Source of the DNA: Chromera velia
Lineage: Eukaryota; Sar; Chromeraceae
Direction: 5' to 3'
NCBI GenBank assembly: GCA_018398765.1
Contig: JAHBMJ010005812.1
Span: forward strand, 82,271 to 146,270
DNA: 64,000 nt
The notes below the pieces were generated by a model. It worked only from the letters and a program-made list of their open reading frames with translations, was not told the origin of the DNA and did not search any database. Both the position numbers and the translations under genes were made by a program. Shown here one piece after another: positions 20,448 to 34,177 of the stretch. Each line of letters begins with the position of its first letter. Positions within the stretch are counted from its first letter, which is position 1.

Positions 20448-23400
20448 TCAGCGGACCGCGCCCCCTCGGGGGGGAAAGAATGGAGCCATCCCGGGAGGGG
20501 GGGAAGGAAAACGTCCGCGGGAATGGGGGTGTGGTGCAGTGGCGACAGGACCGCCTGGCGGGAGGGGCTGTGGCGTTGGTCGATGCACCCTGCTAGTTCC
20601 CAGAGTGCCCCTCTGGGGAATGTTAGTGGCATGTGTAGAGGCGGGAGGGGGGCTCCCTGCGAACTGGCGCAAGGGGCGGGATGGTGGCACATCAATGGGA
20701 AGGGGTTGGTGGCTCTGGCGGGTCATCAGACGTGGGTAAGGGAGGGGGTTCGCGGAGGGGGCTTCATTAACCCCCTTGGATGGCTTGTGATTTTGCGCGT
20801 GTGTTCTTCCCCTCTCACTCAGAGAGGCGGTGTGACCAGAGGAGGGCTGAGAGGCTGTCGGTGTGTCTTCCTGGGCAGGTTCCGGACCTGTCTTCGCATT
20901 CGTTTGCAGCCAGGGGTAGGCAGTCTGTGCTGATTCACCGTTCAGATGCAGATGATGGTGATTTGGGGAAGGGGGGGCGAACCTCTTGGGCGTGTGTTGG
21001 TGCTGCAAAGGAAAGGGGTGTCTGTACGGAGAGGGGGAGGCAACGGTGGGAATGCTGACAGGTTGGAATGCTGCGGGCAGAGTCGAGCGAGACGGAATGC
21101 CGAATGATCCGTTTCGAAAGGGAGGGGGGGGAGAAGGTCCAGAAGGTCTGCTTGGGACAGCAGCCGTTGGAAGGGATGGGTGAGGCTGCCGGAAGGGGGG
21201 GGACTTGTCGGCTGGGGTCTGGGGAGCCTCTTCGTCTGCTGTGTTTCTTTCTGTCGGGATCTGCTCGCCTGCGTTGGTTTGTGAGTTGTTTGCATGAGGA
21301 GTATCGGGGGGCTTTGCATAAGAGGACCCCGGCAGAAGGGGGGCCCCTCCGTGTGTGGCAGGACTGTGGGCTCTCCTCATGTGAGGGTGGTGAGGCTGGG
21401 GCTGAGGGTAGGGGGGCTGAAGGTGCAGAGCGGCCAGAGCCTTTGGAGAGGGGGAGGCCGATCTGGACCCTCCTGGTTGGAATCCTCGGAGGAATGGTTG
21501 TGGTTGTTGGCCCTTTTGGACCTGCACGACGGGGGGGACTGGAGACTGGAGTTGGTGATGAAGCCATGGAACAGATTTGGATGGACGCAACACAGGAGGT
21601 GGGGGGATCTGCCAATCCCCTGATGCTGCTGACGCTCTTCTGTCGCCCCCCCCTGTGGTCCCTGCCGTGGGCGGAGTGTATCGTGGGAAGATGGGCCCCC
21701 CTCTCTGCTTTGGGAGGGGGAGTGGAGACGGCATACGGTGATGACGTGCGTGTGCTTCGATGTGGTGAGGGTGTCCATGGGGGGGAAGAAGCACTGGGGA
21801 CTGAACGAAGAACATCGGTGTCGTTTGAACGAAGGCCGCAGAGGAGGAAGAGGAAGCCTGGGGGGGAAAGCCGAATGGAGGGGGGGGATGGAGGGGCGGG
21901 CCTGCACCGGTCCAAAATGTTTGAGGCTGAGGGGGGAATGCTACGGGGGTTGTACTGGATATGAACTCTCTCTCTTCTTTCTGCAGGCTGAATTGATTGT
22001 GTCCTTTCAGCACTTCTGGTTCTACTTCAGTCTCCTGATGGGGAAACGGAATTCCACTCGCGTAGAAGGGCGCAGAGGAACAGAGAGCAGGCGAGGGGGC
22101 GTCGGAGGCAACCGCGAAAGAAAAGGCATTGCTTGGTCTTGCACCCACCCCCCGAGAGTCTGCCCTGCTCTCTGCACTACTCCCGGCACCATCCGCGAGA
22201 TCCTCCCTTCCCACTCCCACTCCCGACCGCACGCAGAGAGTCTCAGGAGAGTCCATGTACTGGTCGAGCCCCGGCACTGGAAGGCCCTGGCACATCCCCT
22301 CCCCCTCTCTCTGGTGACAGCCTGAGTCACCCGAGGCTCGTGCGGACGCCATCACACCCGAGGGACGGTTAGACGGAGGGTAGGCACTCACGGTCACCGA
22401 AATGGACGGCACACTTGGACGCGCACCTGAACGCAACACCGCCACCACGGAAAGCAATAAATGTGTCGCGAATTCAGTCACAAGCAGAGCCACAGGCACA
22501 GGGGGAGAGACAAAAAAGGATCCCTGTGAACAAAAAGAACAGGGACTACAGATGCGATTCATGACGCACTCAGAAGGAAAATGTGTGGAGGAACCGACCG
22601 AGCCAGAAAGAAAAAGAAAAGGTAAAGGGAGACCGTAAGGACGTAGAAACAAAGAGGAAAAGCAATACCTCTCCACCGTCTGACGAACCTTCTACCGCTG
22701 TTGCTGAAGCTGCGGCCAGCCGTGAGGCCGTCAGATCGCCATCATGTGACGGTTGACGAACCGTCGTGTCCTCCTGTTGTCTTTGTGCAAGTCGCCCGTC
22801 CCCTCTCTCCCTCTCCCTTTCTCTGTCCGGGAACACTTGCCTTCCCCGCATCCCCGACAACGGTCTTGATGAAGGCAGCGTTTGCGTTTTGTGGGGGGCC
22901 TGGGAGGCAGAGAGCCCCCCCGTGTCCATCTCTGCTGACAGAACCTCTGCAGTCGAGACCCGCGGGATGCGGTGGTGTTCTGAGGACTCTACGGGACCCT
23001 CTGCCCCTCCCTTTAAAGAAACATCTGCTCCTCTTTGCGCCTGCAACTGCGTGGCGGGCCCTGCTCTTCTGTCTCCGGGCACGGAAGCGTTCGGGAGAGT
23101 TTGCGATCGCGTAAATGTGCTGCCACCATCTCCCCTAGAAACTACTTTCTGACTATTCTGCATTGATGCTGAGTCACCTCGTATTCGATGACTCTGACTC
23201 GACTGCGGAAGAGAATACCCCCCCCCTCCGAAACCGACTGATCCCGCAGACGCCCCCAGACTCTCTTTCATGCTCCTTGCCTCTGCGGTCGTCTCCTCAG
23301 TCAAACGACGCACGCCCAACGATTCTGCTGCCTGGGTGTGGGTGTGGGAAATGACCTTTTCCTTCCCAAGATCATCATAATTCGGGACATTGTCAGGCTC

Positions 23401-26400
23401 GACTGAAGGGGGACGGGGGAAGGAAGAAAAGTCGAGATCGTGCAGGCCTTCTACGCAAGCTGCAATGGCCGTTGCAGAAGAACTGAAACTTGACGCTGCC
23501 TCTGCAGGCCCCAATCCCATCCCCTTCTCCCCACGACTTCCGCTCCCCTGCTCCTCTGGAGGCTCTAATGAGCCTCTGGTACCTCCACCACCAGGGGAGG
23601 GGGGAGGAAGAAACCAACGCTCCCCTGTTCGCTTCCCTCCTGCCACTGCGCGAGGGATCTGACTCCCAACATGCTGAGGCTGCTTTTCTGCATCTGCCCC
23701 TCCGCAGTCCTGCAGTGAATCTCCAAATTCTGAAGACGCTTGGGATCCTCCCGTCAGCCTCTTTCTGCTTCTGCTTTCACTCTCCCCTCCCTTGTCTCTG
23801 TCCAAAGGAAGGGCAGAAGACGAGAGCAAAGCAGAAGCGGAAGAGGACGCAGAAGAACGTCTCGACACTCTCTGCCCCCCTACTTCCCCTGTCTGCCCTG
23901 TGGAGACCAAGGGGGTCTCTGATTCCCTCTGCCCCTCCTTTTTCTTCCGCCCACGCCGACCCCGGAGACGTTCTTTCTGTCTGTCTACGAGAAGGTCAAT
24001 CAACCCAGCAACGTCTGCAAGCCCTGCGGTCAGACGGGCAGACAACGACGGAACGTCAACGTCGTCAATGTCTTCCTCTTCCTCTTCCACGTCCTCTTCA
24101 CCCCCCCCGTCTCTTTCTCTGACGACGCCCCCTTCAGCAGGCGTCATTTGGAGGCACTCGCTGCTTCTGCAGACGGACAGCGAGAGGCCGTCCTCTGTCC
24201 CTGCGAGCGCTGACGACAGGCGATCTGCACTCCCGTGGAGCGCCTTGTTCAGAGAAGACGTCTGATTGTTTGAGTCTCTATCTTGTTTTTGCAATCCCTT
24301 TTGTACTTCCACTTCCCCCCTCCATTCCCTCTCTCCCCCTTCTTCCTTCTCCACCCGCCCCTCTGCTCCTGCCGGGACCATTGAGTGCTCAGAACTGACA
24401 AAACCGAAGTGGTGAGATGGAAGCAAAAAAGAAGAAACAGCGTCCTTCCTCTCCCTCCCAGCCCCACCCAACGAAAAAAGTGCTCCCGTTTTTCCCTTCA
24501 CCTCTCTTCCCTCCCCCTCAACAGATGATTCTAGGGTCTCTCTCACCCCCAAGCCCGATCCCGATAGGCTGCTTCGGGACGCAGCAACTCTATCTGCAAC
24601 CTCGCGAAACGCGGACAAAGCGGCAGCAGCGCGCCGCCCCCTCCTCTCCGCTTCAGCTTCGTCTACCCCTTTTCTGAGAGAAGGGGTAGCAACAGCTACT
24701 GCAGCGGCAGCAGGGGTTTCTCTACAATGGGTGGTGGTGCCTGCAGGTGGGAGGCCTAACCTTACCCGTAGGTCCTCCCAGTGCCTTTTGCGCTCTTCAG
24801 AAGAACGGCCAGATGATGCCTGGGGGGGAACATCCGAACACCTGCCGCCATGCGGGGCCGGATGGGAAGAAGGATCTGAGGCGGGAGGGGGCCCTCCCTT
24901 TGTCCCTTCTCGGGAATCGTTTGGAAGGGTCGGTGTTGGCTGCTGCTGTGCATATTGCAGCAGTGCGGGGTCCCCGGAGGGCCCATGGGAGTGTGGAAGG
25001 GAAGCGGCAAATTCGGGTGGCGCTGTATGCCCTGAAGATGATGCAGTGGCATCGGGAGATGAGGTGTCCTCGTCAGCCTCCTGAGGGTTTGCTGCTGTGT
25101 CGAGATTGATCATGTCGTCTGTCTGGGTGCCTGAAGTTGAAAGGCAGGGCGGGGAAGACGAGAGGAGGATGGGGGGTTTGGACGGAAGATCCTGAGCAAG
25201 CTGGTCTTTCTCTTTCTCCTTCTCCGCCTTGTTGTCTGCCCCATGCACCCCTTCGCTTCTGTAGACAAACAGGTCTGCGGCGGCCTCTCTGTCCACATTA
25301 CCCCCAACGAAGGACGTCTCCCCGGTCCTCCCGTCCCCCCCCCTTCCTGCCTCGACGGATGGCTGTGCTTGGTCCTCCGAGGGCTGCGTGTACCGCTGTG
25401 GAGCCGCTGCGGAAGAGGAGTCGTGGGGGGAGCTGGTGCAGTGGCCGTCCGGCCCACCTCCTTGGCTGTGCTGAAGAGCGGTCTGCCTCTGCTCTTCCTC
25501 TTCTTTCGCAGCACGTGGTTGCTGAAACGAAGAGGAAGGTGCAGAAGCCTCTCTCTCTCCGGCCTCCCCTAGACCCGGGGCAGGAGGAGGTGGGAGGGGG
25601 ACTGACTGGAGAAGCTCGCAGACAGATCTCAGGAGACTCACGACAACCTGCACGCAGACAGGCAGAGAAACAGGGAGACAGACAGACATGCAGGACCAGA
25701 ATGCAGGAAGGAGGGAGAAGAGAACACGCAGCAGCAACCAGTGTTCAGGGAGACAAAGGAAAGAGGAGGGAGCCTGAGTGATAGTCAGGCGACAGAAACA
25801 GAAGAAGACTCACTTGACAGTCCAAGAAGAGATTAGGCAAGGGACAGTTGTTCGTTCGGCCTGAGAAACTATGAAATTATCGACCGAAAACTTCATGAAA
25901 AGAAAGGGAAAAACCAAGAAAGCGATCAAGCAAAAAAAAAGTGACGCCAATTTGCTATGTTCTTCCTCCGCCCTCTCTTTGACTAGACAGACTTACAGGA
26001 AGAGATGATCCTCCGTCTGTTGTGTCCATTTGCCCCCGCTGCTTCTGCGTGTTCTCCATCTCCCTTGCGTCCCTCTCTGTGTACGCAGCAGACGTCTCCT
26101 GTTGCTCATTCTCCTTCACAGACGAGCTTATGTCGCCGTCCACCCTCACTAAGTTCTGCAAATTGAAAAAAAAGTGAACGGAGGGTCATCAAGTTCAGGC
26201 AAGGGAAAGAAACGATCGACCCCTCTGTGTTGTACGTTTCAAATAAGCAGCTTTCGTATCACTTTTTGATGCAGACGGAAAAACTATGGGACGACTGCTG
26301 CATCCGCTTTCATCTTCTGGCTTTTTCGTTCTTTCCGTTTTGTCTGTTTTGCCTGCCTGAATTGTTTAAACGAGGGAAACCCGGAATAAGTATAGAGGAA

Positions 26401-29400
26401 TGCAGGTACGGCCCACAACAGTAAGCGGAGCGGTATGAAGAAGACAAAAAAGAGAACGTACGCAGTCAGTCTCGCCCAGACAGGCTGCAGGTGCCAAAAA
26501 GAAAGAACCAACCGACGAACCTTCAGGGCCTGAGGCCGAGCCTGTCGGAGGCCCTGCTGAGCCCCCCCAGATGAACCCCCGTCTCTCTCTCTTTCCCTCC
26601 CCCTTGCCAGAGAGCTGTGCAGACGCTCAAGCTCTTCCCGCGCCCGTGCGAAGTCTGACCACACACGCCCACTGTCAGACGGCCCCCCCGGCAACCCTCC
26701 GGTCTCCTGCCCCTCGGGCGATCTCCTACATGCGTCTCCGTCTCTCTCTGGACCGGGTCGACGGTCTTGATAACCCTGAGAAGCGCGCAGAACTGCCGTC
26801 AGAAGGTGCTCGAAGGGAAGGGACCCTTCCGCCCCCTCTGGAAACGAAATGGGGATGGGGGGGTCTCTCTTCGATTCAGTTTTCGGCACTCCCTCCCCTT
26901 GCCTCTCAATCTTGCCCCCACTGCCCTGGGACCTTTCTCTGTCGCCATCCACCATTTCTGTCTCTGCCCCTTCCCCTTCTGCATCACTCAGCTGAACAGA
27001 TTCAGCCAAAGCGCGCCTCTCTGGACCCGCAGGCGTTCCCTCCGTCTGTGAACCGGGAGGGGCCTGAGAAGCCGCAGGGGCAGCTGCCACAATTGCACTA
27101 CCCCCTCCTTCCTCTTGTCCCGATCCCCCACCCCCACCTGCTCCCGACACCACAACACCTTCGTACGGAGACGGAGCGGGTCCTCTCAGGAGAGCAGACA
27201 CATGAGCTCCCGGAGAAATGGCGGCAGCCGCTGCCGGGGATCGTGAACGTTGAGAGTGTGCAGGAGATATGGAATGTGATGGGGCAGCAGAGGCTGCTGC
27301 AGCGTTGGAGGGGGTGTTTGCGCTCGAAGGCGAGGGGCGTTCCCTGGAGGGGGATTCTTCGGGAATGGGGGGGAGGCGATGGAGAATTCCCCCAAGGGCG
27401 TCGCCCCCTTCACCAAAATTTTCCTCATCCTCACGTTCATCACCTGGAGCGAATGCATGGGCACCTGTTGCTACTGCTGTTTCCCTTTCCCCGTGTTTGC
27501 CTGCAGATTCCATCATGTGCGTTCTATCTGCTCCTTCCTGCCCCTCTTCTTCCTCTTCGCGTCGGACCCTCTCGAGGTGCCTCTCCCACCTCTCTTCGGA
27601 CGAAGCATTCAGGGTCAAACCGCCCATCCTTCTTTCTTGCACACCACGGCTGCCCGAAGAAGACTCAGGGAGAGCTCCAGAAGGCACGGGGGTGAGCCCG
27701 AGACCGACTGTCCCCGGATGCCTTCCTGAAGTGCAAAAACAAAAGGGCGTGTGTGTGCAAAACAAAGTTAGCGCTAAAAAAAGGGCAATTATGGCACGCG
27801 CGTCCGTACACGATGGAGAGAAATCGCATGTTGAATGACGACAGAAGAGGCAAAGAAATACCCATCCGTAGTGTCTGCCTCGAACCAGCAAAGAAGAGCC
27901 GCCAAATTTCCACACATCTTCACACACGATTCATGACGTCCGGTTCAGAGCGTTGTCAAGACCGGCAACGACTCTTCCGGACTGTTCTCTCCACCCTTCG
28001 TGCCTCCCCGTAGAAGATTTAATGAAACTAAACATTCACTTCAAGCCAGACTCGACACGGAGCTTTCGGTCCATCCATCCGTCCCTTTGGACACACCAAC
28101 TGAAGTATTTACTCACTGACTGACTGACACACCGACTGACCTTCTAATCGCACAAAAAGCTCCTCTGCCCTCCGTACCAGAGCTGCCCTCTTCCGTATCC
28201 GATCCAGCCTGCCCTCGTTCTGGTTCCCTCTGGACACAGAGGAGGCTCCCTGGTTTGCTCCTCTTGCCTCTTTTTCTCTCTCTCCCTCCAGGGGAGACTT
28301 CAGGAAGGCTACTAGGCTCTCCAGCTGCACCGGTCAAAAACGCATGTGGACTGTAGTTGAACAAAAATGTAAATGTGGACAGACCTGTATCTGCTCCATC
28401 CTTTCCTCCCTCCCAACCAGGCAAACATTGAGAGAGCGAATCCTTCGCTGATCAGCTTAGAGACTGAACAGCTGGATCGACATTCGAGGACGAAAGAAAC
28501 AAACAAAACCATACAACAATCGCACCAGAGACCAAAAAGTGAAGCCGTGCATCCGAGGACGAGCCTGGGTTCGTGCGATTTTGCTTCCTTCCACGCATCC
28601 GTGCACGGACGCGCAACTGAGCTAGTGCGCACCCACCCACAACCAAGGCTGTGGCCCCCCAACCCACCGACCTCCTCTCGCATGTCCCGGACACGGCCCT
28701 CAGCGTAGATGGGAGACAACTCAGGTCTGTTTGAAATCTGCAGACACACACACAAACATGAACAAAAGCGAAATAGAAGAACAAAAATCCAGCCTGCACA
28801 TTCCGTCCCTGAACACTGTCGAATCCTCCGGGAAAAAAGTCCTCTGATCACCCGGCAAGCAGACAGGCAGGCAGACAGACGAACAAAAGACTGACAATGC
28901 TTGCAGAAACCACGAACATGCCTCTTCAGCAAATTTAACAGAAAAATGAAGCCCAGGCAACCCGAACAGAATCTCAACGAAATCGCCGTATGCCGAAGAA
29001 GAGAAGAGAGTCCAGCTAAACCCAGAGAGAAAGAAAGAAACAACGAACCGCAAAGAAAGAGAGAAAGAAAGAAACAACCAACCGCAAAGAAAGACAGAAA
29101 GAAAGAAACAACGAACGGTAAAGAAAGAGAGAAAGAAAGAAACCACGAACCGCAAAGAAAGAGAGAAAGAAAGAAACAACGAACCGCAAAAAAAGAAAGA
29201 AAGACCAACCAATCGACGCCCCCACCCGCCCACCTTTCGGAAGCGCCCCGCTGCCCGCAGAGCCGAAGCCGTTGCCACAAGGTTCCGCCTGTACGGGTCT
29301 GCGTGTGCGAACACGGCAGTACGGCACCCCCCCCCGATTGAATCTTGGAGAAGCCGAGTCAAAACGGAAGTCCTGCACGCACGCTCACACAGTGTGTCAG

Positions 29401-31929
29401 ACTTGTGCAGCATTTGTGTCGCTCTCTTTCACGCACACAAGCATACCAGGAACCAAGCAAGAAGACAAGAATTAAAGCGAAAGAAAGGCCGGGGAAGGGA
29501 AGAAAGTGCAATTAATGGATGGACGGTTTGTGGGAAGATCAATTCATCCGCTCCTGGCACAACCAGAACGGAATTCAACTTCCTTTGTCGAGAGAAGAAG
29601 GTCTGCTCAAGGAGGCTCTGCAAAGAAAGAAAAAAAAATGGAGAGAGAGAACGGCAGAAAGAAAAGACGGCCTGACTGACTTGTACGGGACATAACCCAT
29701 GTCTGTGATGTTATTCGGAGCCGCGAGCGGAGAAAAGGCAGATGTCGCAGACTCTCCCCTTTCTCTTTCCTGCATCGAGGGAGAGAGGTTCACGGGGATC
29801 GAAGCTTTGAAGGAGCGGGAGAGACAAAACGACACGGCGATCAAGGGAGGACCAAAACACTTCTCTCTCTTTCTCTCTCTCACACACACACGTACAGACA
29901 TGTTAGAATACGTACGTATGCACACACACACACACACACACACAGAGAGCACACGCTCAGCGCACCTGGAGAAGCCAAGAGGCAGATAATGCGATAGCGA
30001 CCTGATTGAGAGCTCGGACAGACTTGCACCACCCCGTGCCTCCTCCATCATCGATGAGGGCTTTTCTTTGGGGGGAGGGGGGGGCCCATTCCGGTCCTCC
30101 TCTTTCCTCCCCCTCTCGATTCGCGTGCAGTCCCCCCAGTTCCCTCCCCACCCCTTTCTGTGGAAGAGGGAGACCCCCCACCCTGCCCCCTCCACCCGCA
30201 AGACCGGACAACAAAGACGCAGCCCCCGACTCTGTGCTGTCTCCTGCAATCAAGAAGAAAAAGAGTCATCAGGCTGGAACAAAGACATTCGAACATTCGA
30301 GGTAAAAGTGAAGACCCGAACACATAAGGCCACAAACAGTTGGGGGGGGAGAGTCAAATCGGCGTTGCGGTAGATGCAGGTGGTTGTCGTAGTAGAGTTG
30401 TGGAAGCCGGACGCAAAGAAAAGAACCAGAAGGACCTTCCGTGTTGCCCCTAACTAACTGTGTGATGGTTGCACAATAATCATGATGAGAAAATGTCAGT
30501 ACTCTTTGTGAATGCATCAAGATTCAAACCGACAATTCCAACCGGCTAACCTGCCACGTCTACGAAAGTCATCCGCGTGCTCCGCACTCTCCATCCGTTG
30601 TCATTCTCTCTGCTGCGGTCTCGCTTTGCAACTCGGTAACCCTGCGCAAAGAGTCACGAGAATCTCGTTTCTTATTCTTGTTGATATAGACAGACAACAA
30701 CATCAAGTAAATGCGTTTGTTCGCGCTTGATGAACGAGACCGATGTTCCCATAAGGATCAGGAGACGGTTGACACCGCCGCAAATCAACACCAGAAGGCA
30801 GAGATGTCGGGATAACGTGGACAGCCTCTCACTCAAACAAAACAAAAACACGAAAAAGCAGCACATTAGACGTCCCCAGCTGTCTCATCTGGACGCTGTT
30901 GCACTTCTACGGAGGCATTTAAGGAGCACGTGCGTGTCTTTTTGCCTTCCGAACTTGTCAAGCTTCTCCTCATTTTTCCATTGGCAAGGAGGAAAGTCCC
31001 TCAAACTGAAAGAGCGCACCGACCTGTTCGATCAGTGTCGACACAACGACGTGGGGCTTTTTTCCCTCCAGCGCCGCTGAAAACGCCGGCATGACGGTGT
31101 TTTTCCTTGCCAGCATCAACATGTTGTACAAGTGCTGTGGGTGCGAGGCCTCGACGAGTGTGATGCCCTCCACATACACCCCGCCCTCTGCCTCATCTCC
31201 CCGCAGCGTCAAGGCCTCCGGGCCCTGGAGAGGATCGAGCAAGGCCTCGTCAGTCACGAGAAGAACAGATCCATGCACCACAAAACTCAGGCCTGCCTCC
31301 TCGTCCGGTCCTCCGACTCCAGGAGTCACCACAGGAGTCTGGGCTCCCGTCCTGTGCCTCTCGATTTCTGCAAACAACTGGAGCACTGCCGTCTCGTACA
31401 CACTCGAGCCGCTGCCGGGCACCTTCCCACCCGCAGACCCCAATTTTCCACCTGACCCCTTCACACCCGCTACTTTGTTGGAGTCACTCAGCGGACCGCT
31501 CCCGAAGAGTGTGGTGGTCTTCCCTGCGCCCTCTTCTCCATAGGTCATCAAAGTCACGCTCTGCCCGTCCAGAACTGCCGACTGGACAAGGGGCCTTGTG
31601 AGGGCCTCCACAGCACGGAAGGGGTCGCTGGGTTCAATGACGGCATCAAAACTGCGGAGAAAGGAGGACGGGTCGGAAAGGAGCACACAGACAGACGAGG
31701 AGACTTCATCCAGATAAGACAAACAACAGGCAACGAAGTCAGTCGAAAAGACAAAAGTAAGGACAGAAAAAGTTTGCACCGACCAGTAGCTCAGTTTGTG
31801 AATCGAAACAGATTTGCGGTCTGCAGCCACTGACAGGCCAGAGGCATATTGTGCCTTGCTGGCAGCAGCGGCAGTGGACGCAGACGGCGGTCTGAGTTTC
31901 AAGAAGACCTGAATGTTTTCTCGTTTCAT
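20448..31929 (-). CDS. Kinesin-like protein, degenerate N-terminal motor, long tail
   Basis: Kinesins use ATP to move on or remodel microtubules. Twelve exons join in frame: 31929-31784, 31651-31024, 30641-30551, 30243-29966, 29769-29681, 29372-29234, 28737-28672, 28324-28141, 27725-26521, 26155-25997, 25647-22669 and 22523-20448 (2679 aa, TGA). Motor signatures run in the family's order: IQVFLKLRPP (residues 6-15), YCFDAV (48-53), P-loop YGEEGAGKTTTLFG (86-99), VYVEGITLVE, FVDVAGD (switch II, 284-290), VPYKTSVLTRLLQDSIGG (alpha-5) and LSPIYAEGRVRDM (last helix, ~465). Switch I SSRSH reads GKKPH (245-249), and the switch II Glu of DLAGSE is Ser291. The motor ends near 479. A short charged helical stretch follows, then about 2100 residues rich in Ser, Pro, Gly, Glu and Gln with little order. 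The initiator is the ATG directly before the first motor strand. Donors of the longer tail exons were chosen to keep phase and are less certain than the motor exons. Confidence 0.85.
22523..25647 (-). other. Low-complexity tail exons of the kinesin-like gene
   Basis: Exon 25647-22669 (993 codons) and most of exon 22523-20448 (691 codons plus stop) encode tail sequence. The first is rich in Glu, Ser, Gly and Ala, with poly-Glu and EEEEE runs. The second is rich in Pro, Gln, His and Ser (HHPH, PPPP). Both stay open over about 5 kb, which is strong evidence that they are coding. I see no folded domain. They could in principle belong to a separate gene, but the phase match at every junction favours one transcript. 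Confidence 0.65.
29030..29205. repeat. ~37-bp intronic tandem repeat, about 5 copies
   Basis: A unit close to GAAAGAAAGAAACAACGAAC plus CGCAAAGAAAGAGA is repeated. It lies in the kinesin-like gene's intron between exons 29372-29234 and 28737-28672. On the minus strand it produces a false hydrophobic frame reading FFLSLFLCGSLFLSFSLSL. Confidence 0.85.
29878..29945. repeat. (CA)n-rich interrupted microsatellite, intronic
   Basis: Two CA blocks flank a short unique segment, in the kinesin-like gene intron between 29966 and 29769. Confidence 0.8.
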
Positions 31930-32664
31930 CCCGACTGCCCCTGAAGAGATCCCTAGAACCACACGTTTTCTTCGCCTTCAATGCATGAAAACGCCCCGAA
32001 CAACGGCAGGCTCAAGAGATGGTTGCACCATAAACTGATGTACGTACAGTCAGGTCGATCACAGAGATACGGGCATTCTGGAGATCAAGCCCTCGGGGCT
32101 TTGAATCGATCCCTCTCTCTCTTCATGCCTTGATTAACGAAAGCGAAACGCCGCTGTACTCTGACCTCAATTCGTTTTCTGACTCACTCCACCTCGCGCT
32201 GATAAGGAGAGCGACAGCATCGCTCTCAAGGTCCACTGATGCCCATTGTTGGATGAGACTGCATGATCCGGCAATCTGAAAGTCGGTGAGAAAAAAAAAA
32301 AGTCGAGTGAAATACTGAACCGCTTTTGTGTAAGAGCCCCCCAAGACATACTAAGACTCGCACGGACCGACCTGAGAAATCATATGAGAAATCGGCTTCA
32401 TTTGAAGGGCGCGGCGGGTGTTCTGGGACCGCGCGTCTCTGACACGATCTGCAGAAAACGATCAGAAACGTCGATTAGCCATTTTTTGAGGAGCCCTGGA
32501 CTTCTCCGTGTGTCCACTTCTGTTCATTTCTGAGTTTAGAAACGTAGAGATAGACCAACCACTGATGCCTTGATTCTCTTGCACCTTCAGATCAACAAAG
32601 CAACGAATACTCTGTTGAACATTTCTGCGTGTCGTCTCTGACTTCTGTGAGACTACCTGCAAAG
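31930..32664. promoter_or_regulatory. Shared upstream region, kinesin-like and eIF2-beta genes
   Basis: A 735-bp spacer lies between the start codons of two divergent genes (31929 minus, 32665 plus). No convincing TATA box or repeated element is visible. A regulatory role is inferred from layout only. Confidence 0.35.
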
Positions 32665-34128
32665 ATGAGTGACGCTGAGAAGGAGGTGCCTCCTCAGGAA
32701 GGAGAGGTGGGCCGTGCTGATGAAAGGAGAGAGAGGGCTGCATGAGGGTTTGGCTCGACTTGGTGGTTCTTGGGCTGCCAATTTTTGTGACGGCCTCTTT
32801 TGTCTCACTGTCCTTGGTTATGGGTGTGCTTGCAGGAGGCTTTCGACTTCGGTTTGAAGAAAAAGAAGAAGGGCACAAAGAAGAAGAAGAAGGACGAACA
32901 AGGGGGTCAGTTTGGCTATGCAGTGAACGATTGGGCTGTGCTATCGATGCGACAGCCGTATGATGGGTCGGGTAGAACATGGGATGGCCCACTCCCGTCT
33001 CTACCACAATGTCTGATTAATATTTCCAGCGCAAGAACAAGTCGTGTCGCCTAGCTTTCATCTATTCATCAGGTTTTCATTTAGCATCCTACTGCAATGT
33101 GGCCGGGTGGGTGGGCGGAGTTGGGGGTTTCGTCTGTTGGCCCCACATCTCTCACCCCGCACACATGCCTGCCTCCTTGCCCGTCTTTCAATCTGATAGA
33201 TGTCTGCGCGTACGTTGGCAGTGCGACTGAAACTGATTCTGTAGCACCTTTTTTTCTGTTTTGGTATCTCTGCGACACTCGGTCCGTCTGTCTTTCTTCC
33301 TTTCCCCCGTGTCCCTCCAGTCCTGCAGTTCACGAAGTTTTGGAGTCTCTTTCTTTAGTACACTGTCAGATTGAAGGAGATTTTCTCTCTTTTTCCCGTC
33401 TCTGTGTGTCTCTGCAGAGGCTGCCGCAGAGGGAGGGGCTGCTGAGGGGGGCGTGTCTGAGTTCAAGAAGGGGCCAGTCTATGCTTATGATGAACTTCTG
33501 AAGCGAGTACAGGACATCATTGCACAGCAGAACGGGGACTTGGCAGGCAGGAAGAAAATCTCAGTGAAACCTCCAAAGATGGAAAGAGTGAGCACGAAGA
33601 AGGTTGGGTGGACAAACTTTGAGGAAATCTGCCAGATGTCAGTCTACTAGTACTCTCAACAAGCCCAGCGTAGCGATCTGTCTGCCTAGGGCTGTTCTGT
33701 CTCTGACCCCTCTCGATCTCTCCCCCCCCCCNNNNNNNNNNNNNNNNNNNNNNNNNNNNNNNNNNNNNNNNNNNNNNNNNNNNNNNNNNNNNNNNNNNNN
33801 NNNNNNNNNNNNNNNNNNNNNNNNNNNNNNNNNNNNNNNNNNNNNNNNNNNNNNNNNNNNNNNNNNNNNNNNNNNNNNNNNNNNNNNNNNNNNNNNNNNN
33901 NNNNNNNNNNNNNNNNNNNNNNNNNNNNNNNNNNNNNNNNNNNNNNNNNNNNNNNNNNNNNNNNNNNNNNNNNNNNNNNNNNNNNNNNNNNNNNNNNNNN
34001 NNNNNNNNNNNNNNNNNNNNNNNNNNNNNNNNNNNNNNNNNNNNNNNNNNNNNNNNNNNNNNNNNNNNNNNNNNNNNNCCCTCTCTCTGCGTTTGGGCAT
34101 GTCAGTGAGCGCGCACGCGCGCGAAAAA

Positions 34129-34177
<49 letters not shown>

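Noticed and set aside
26284-26520. Hydrophobic transmembrane-like segment (AYVLFFVFFIPLRLLLWAVPAF) at the end of a kinesin tail frame
   Set aside because: It lies past a phase-0 donor (CTGAAG|GTTCGT at 26521) that is needed to join the next exon in frame, so it is most likely intron sequence.
28900-29290. Repetitive hydrophobic frame (FFLSLFLCGSLFLSFSLSL) suggesting a membrane protein
   Set aside because: It is the antisense reading of an intronic GAAAGAAA tandem repeat within the kinesin-like gene; the true exons on either side join without it.
29540-29640. Candidate kinesin exon reading LLEQTFFSRQRKLNSVLVV
   Set aside because: It resembles alpha-5 only loosely, while exon 29372-29234 supplies the canonical SVLTRLLQDSIGG in the correct phase. 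Using both would duplicate that element.
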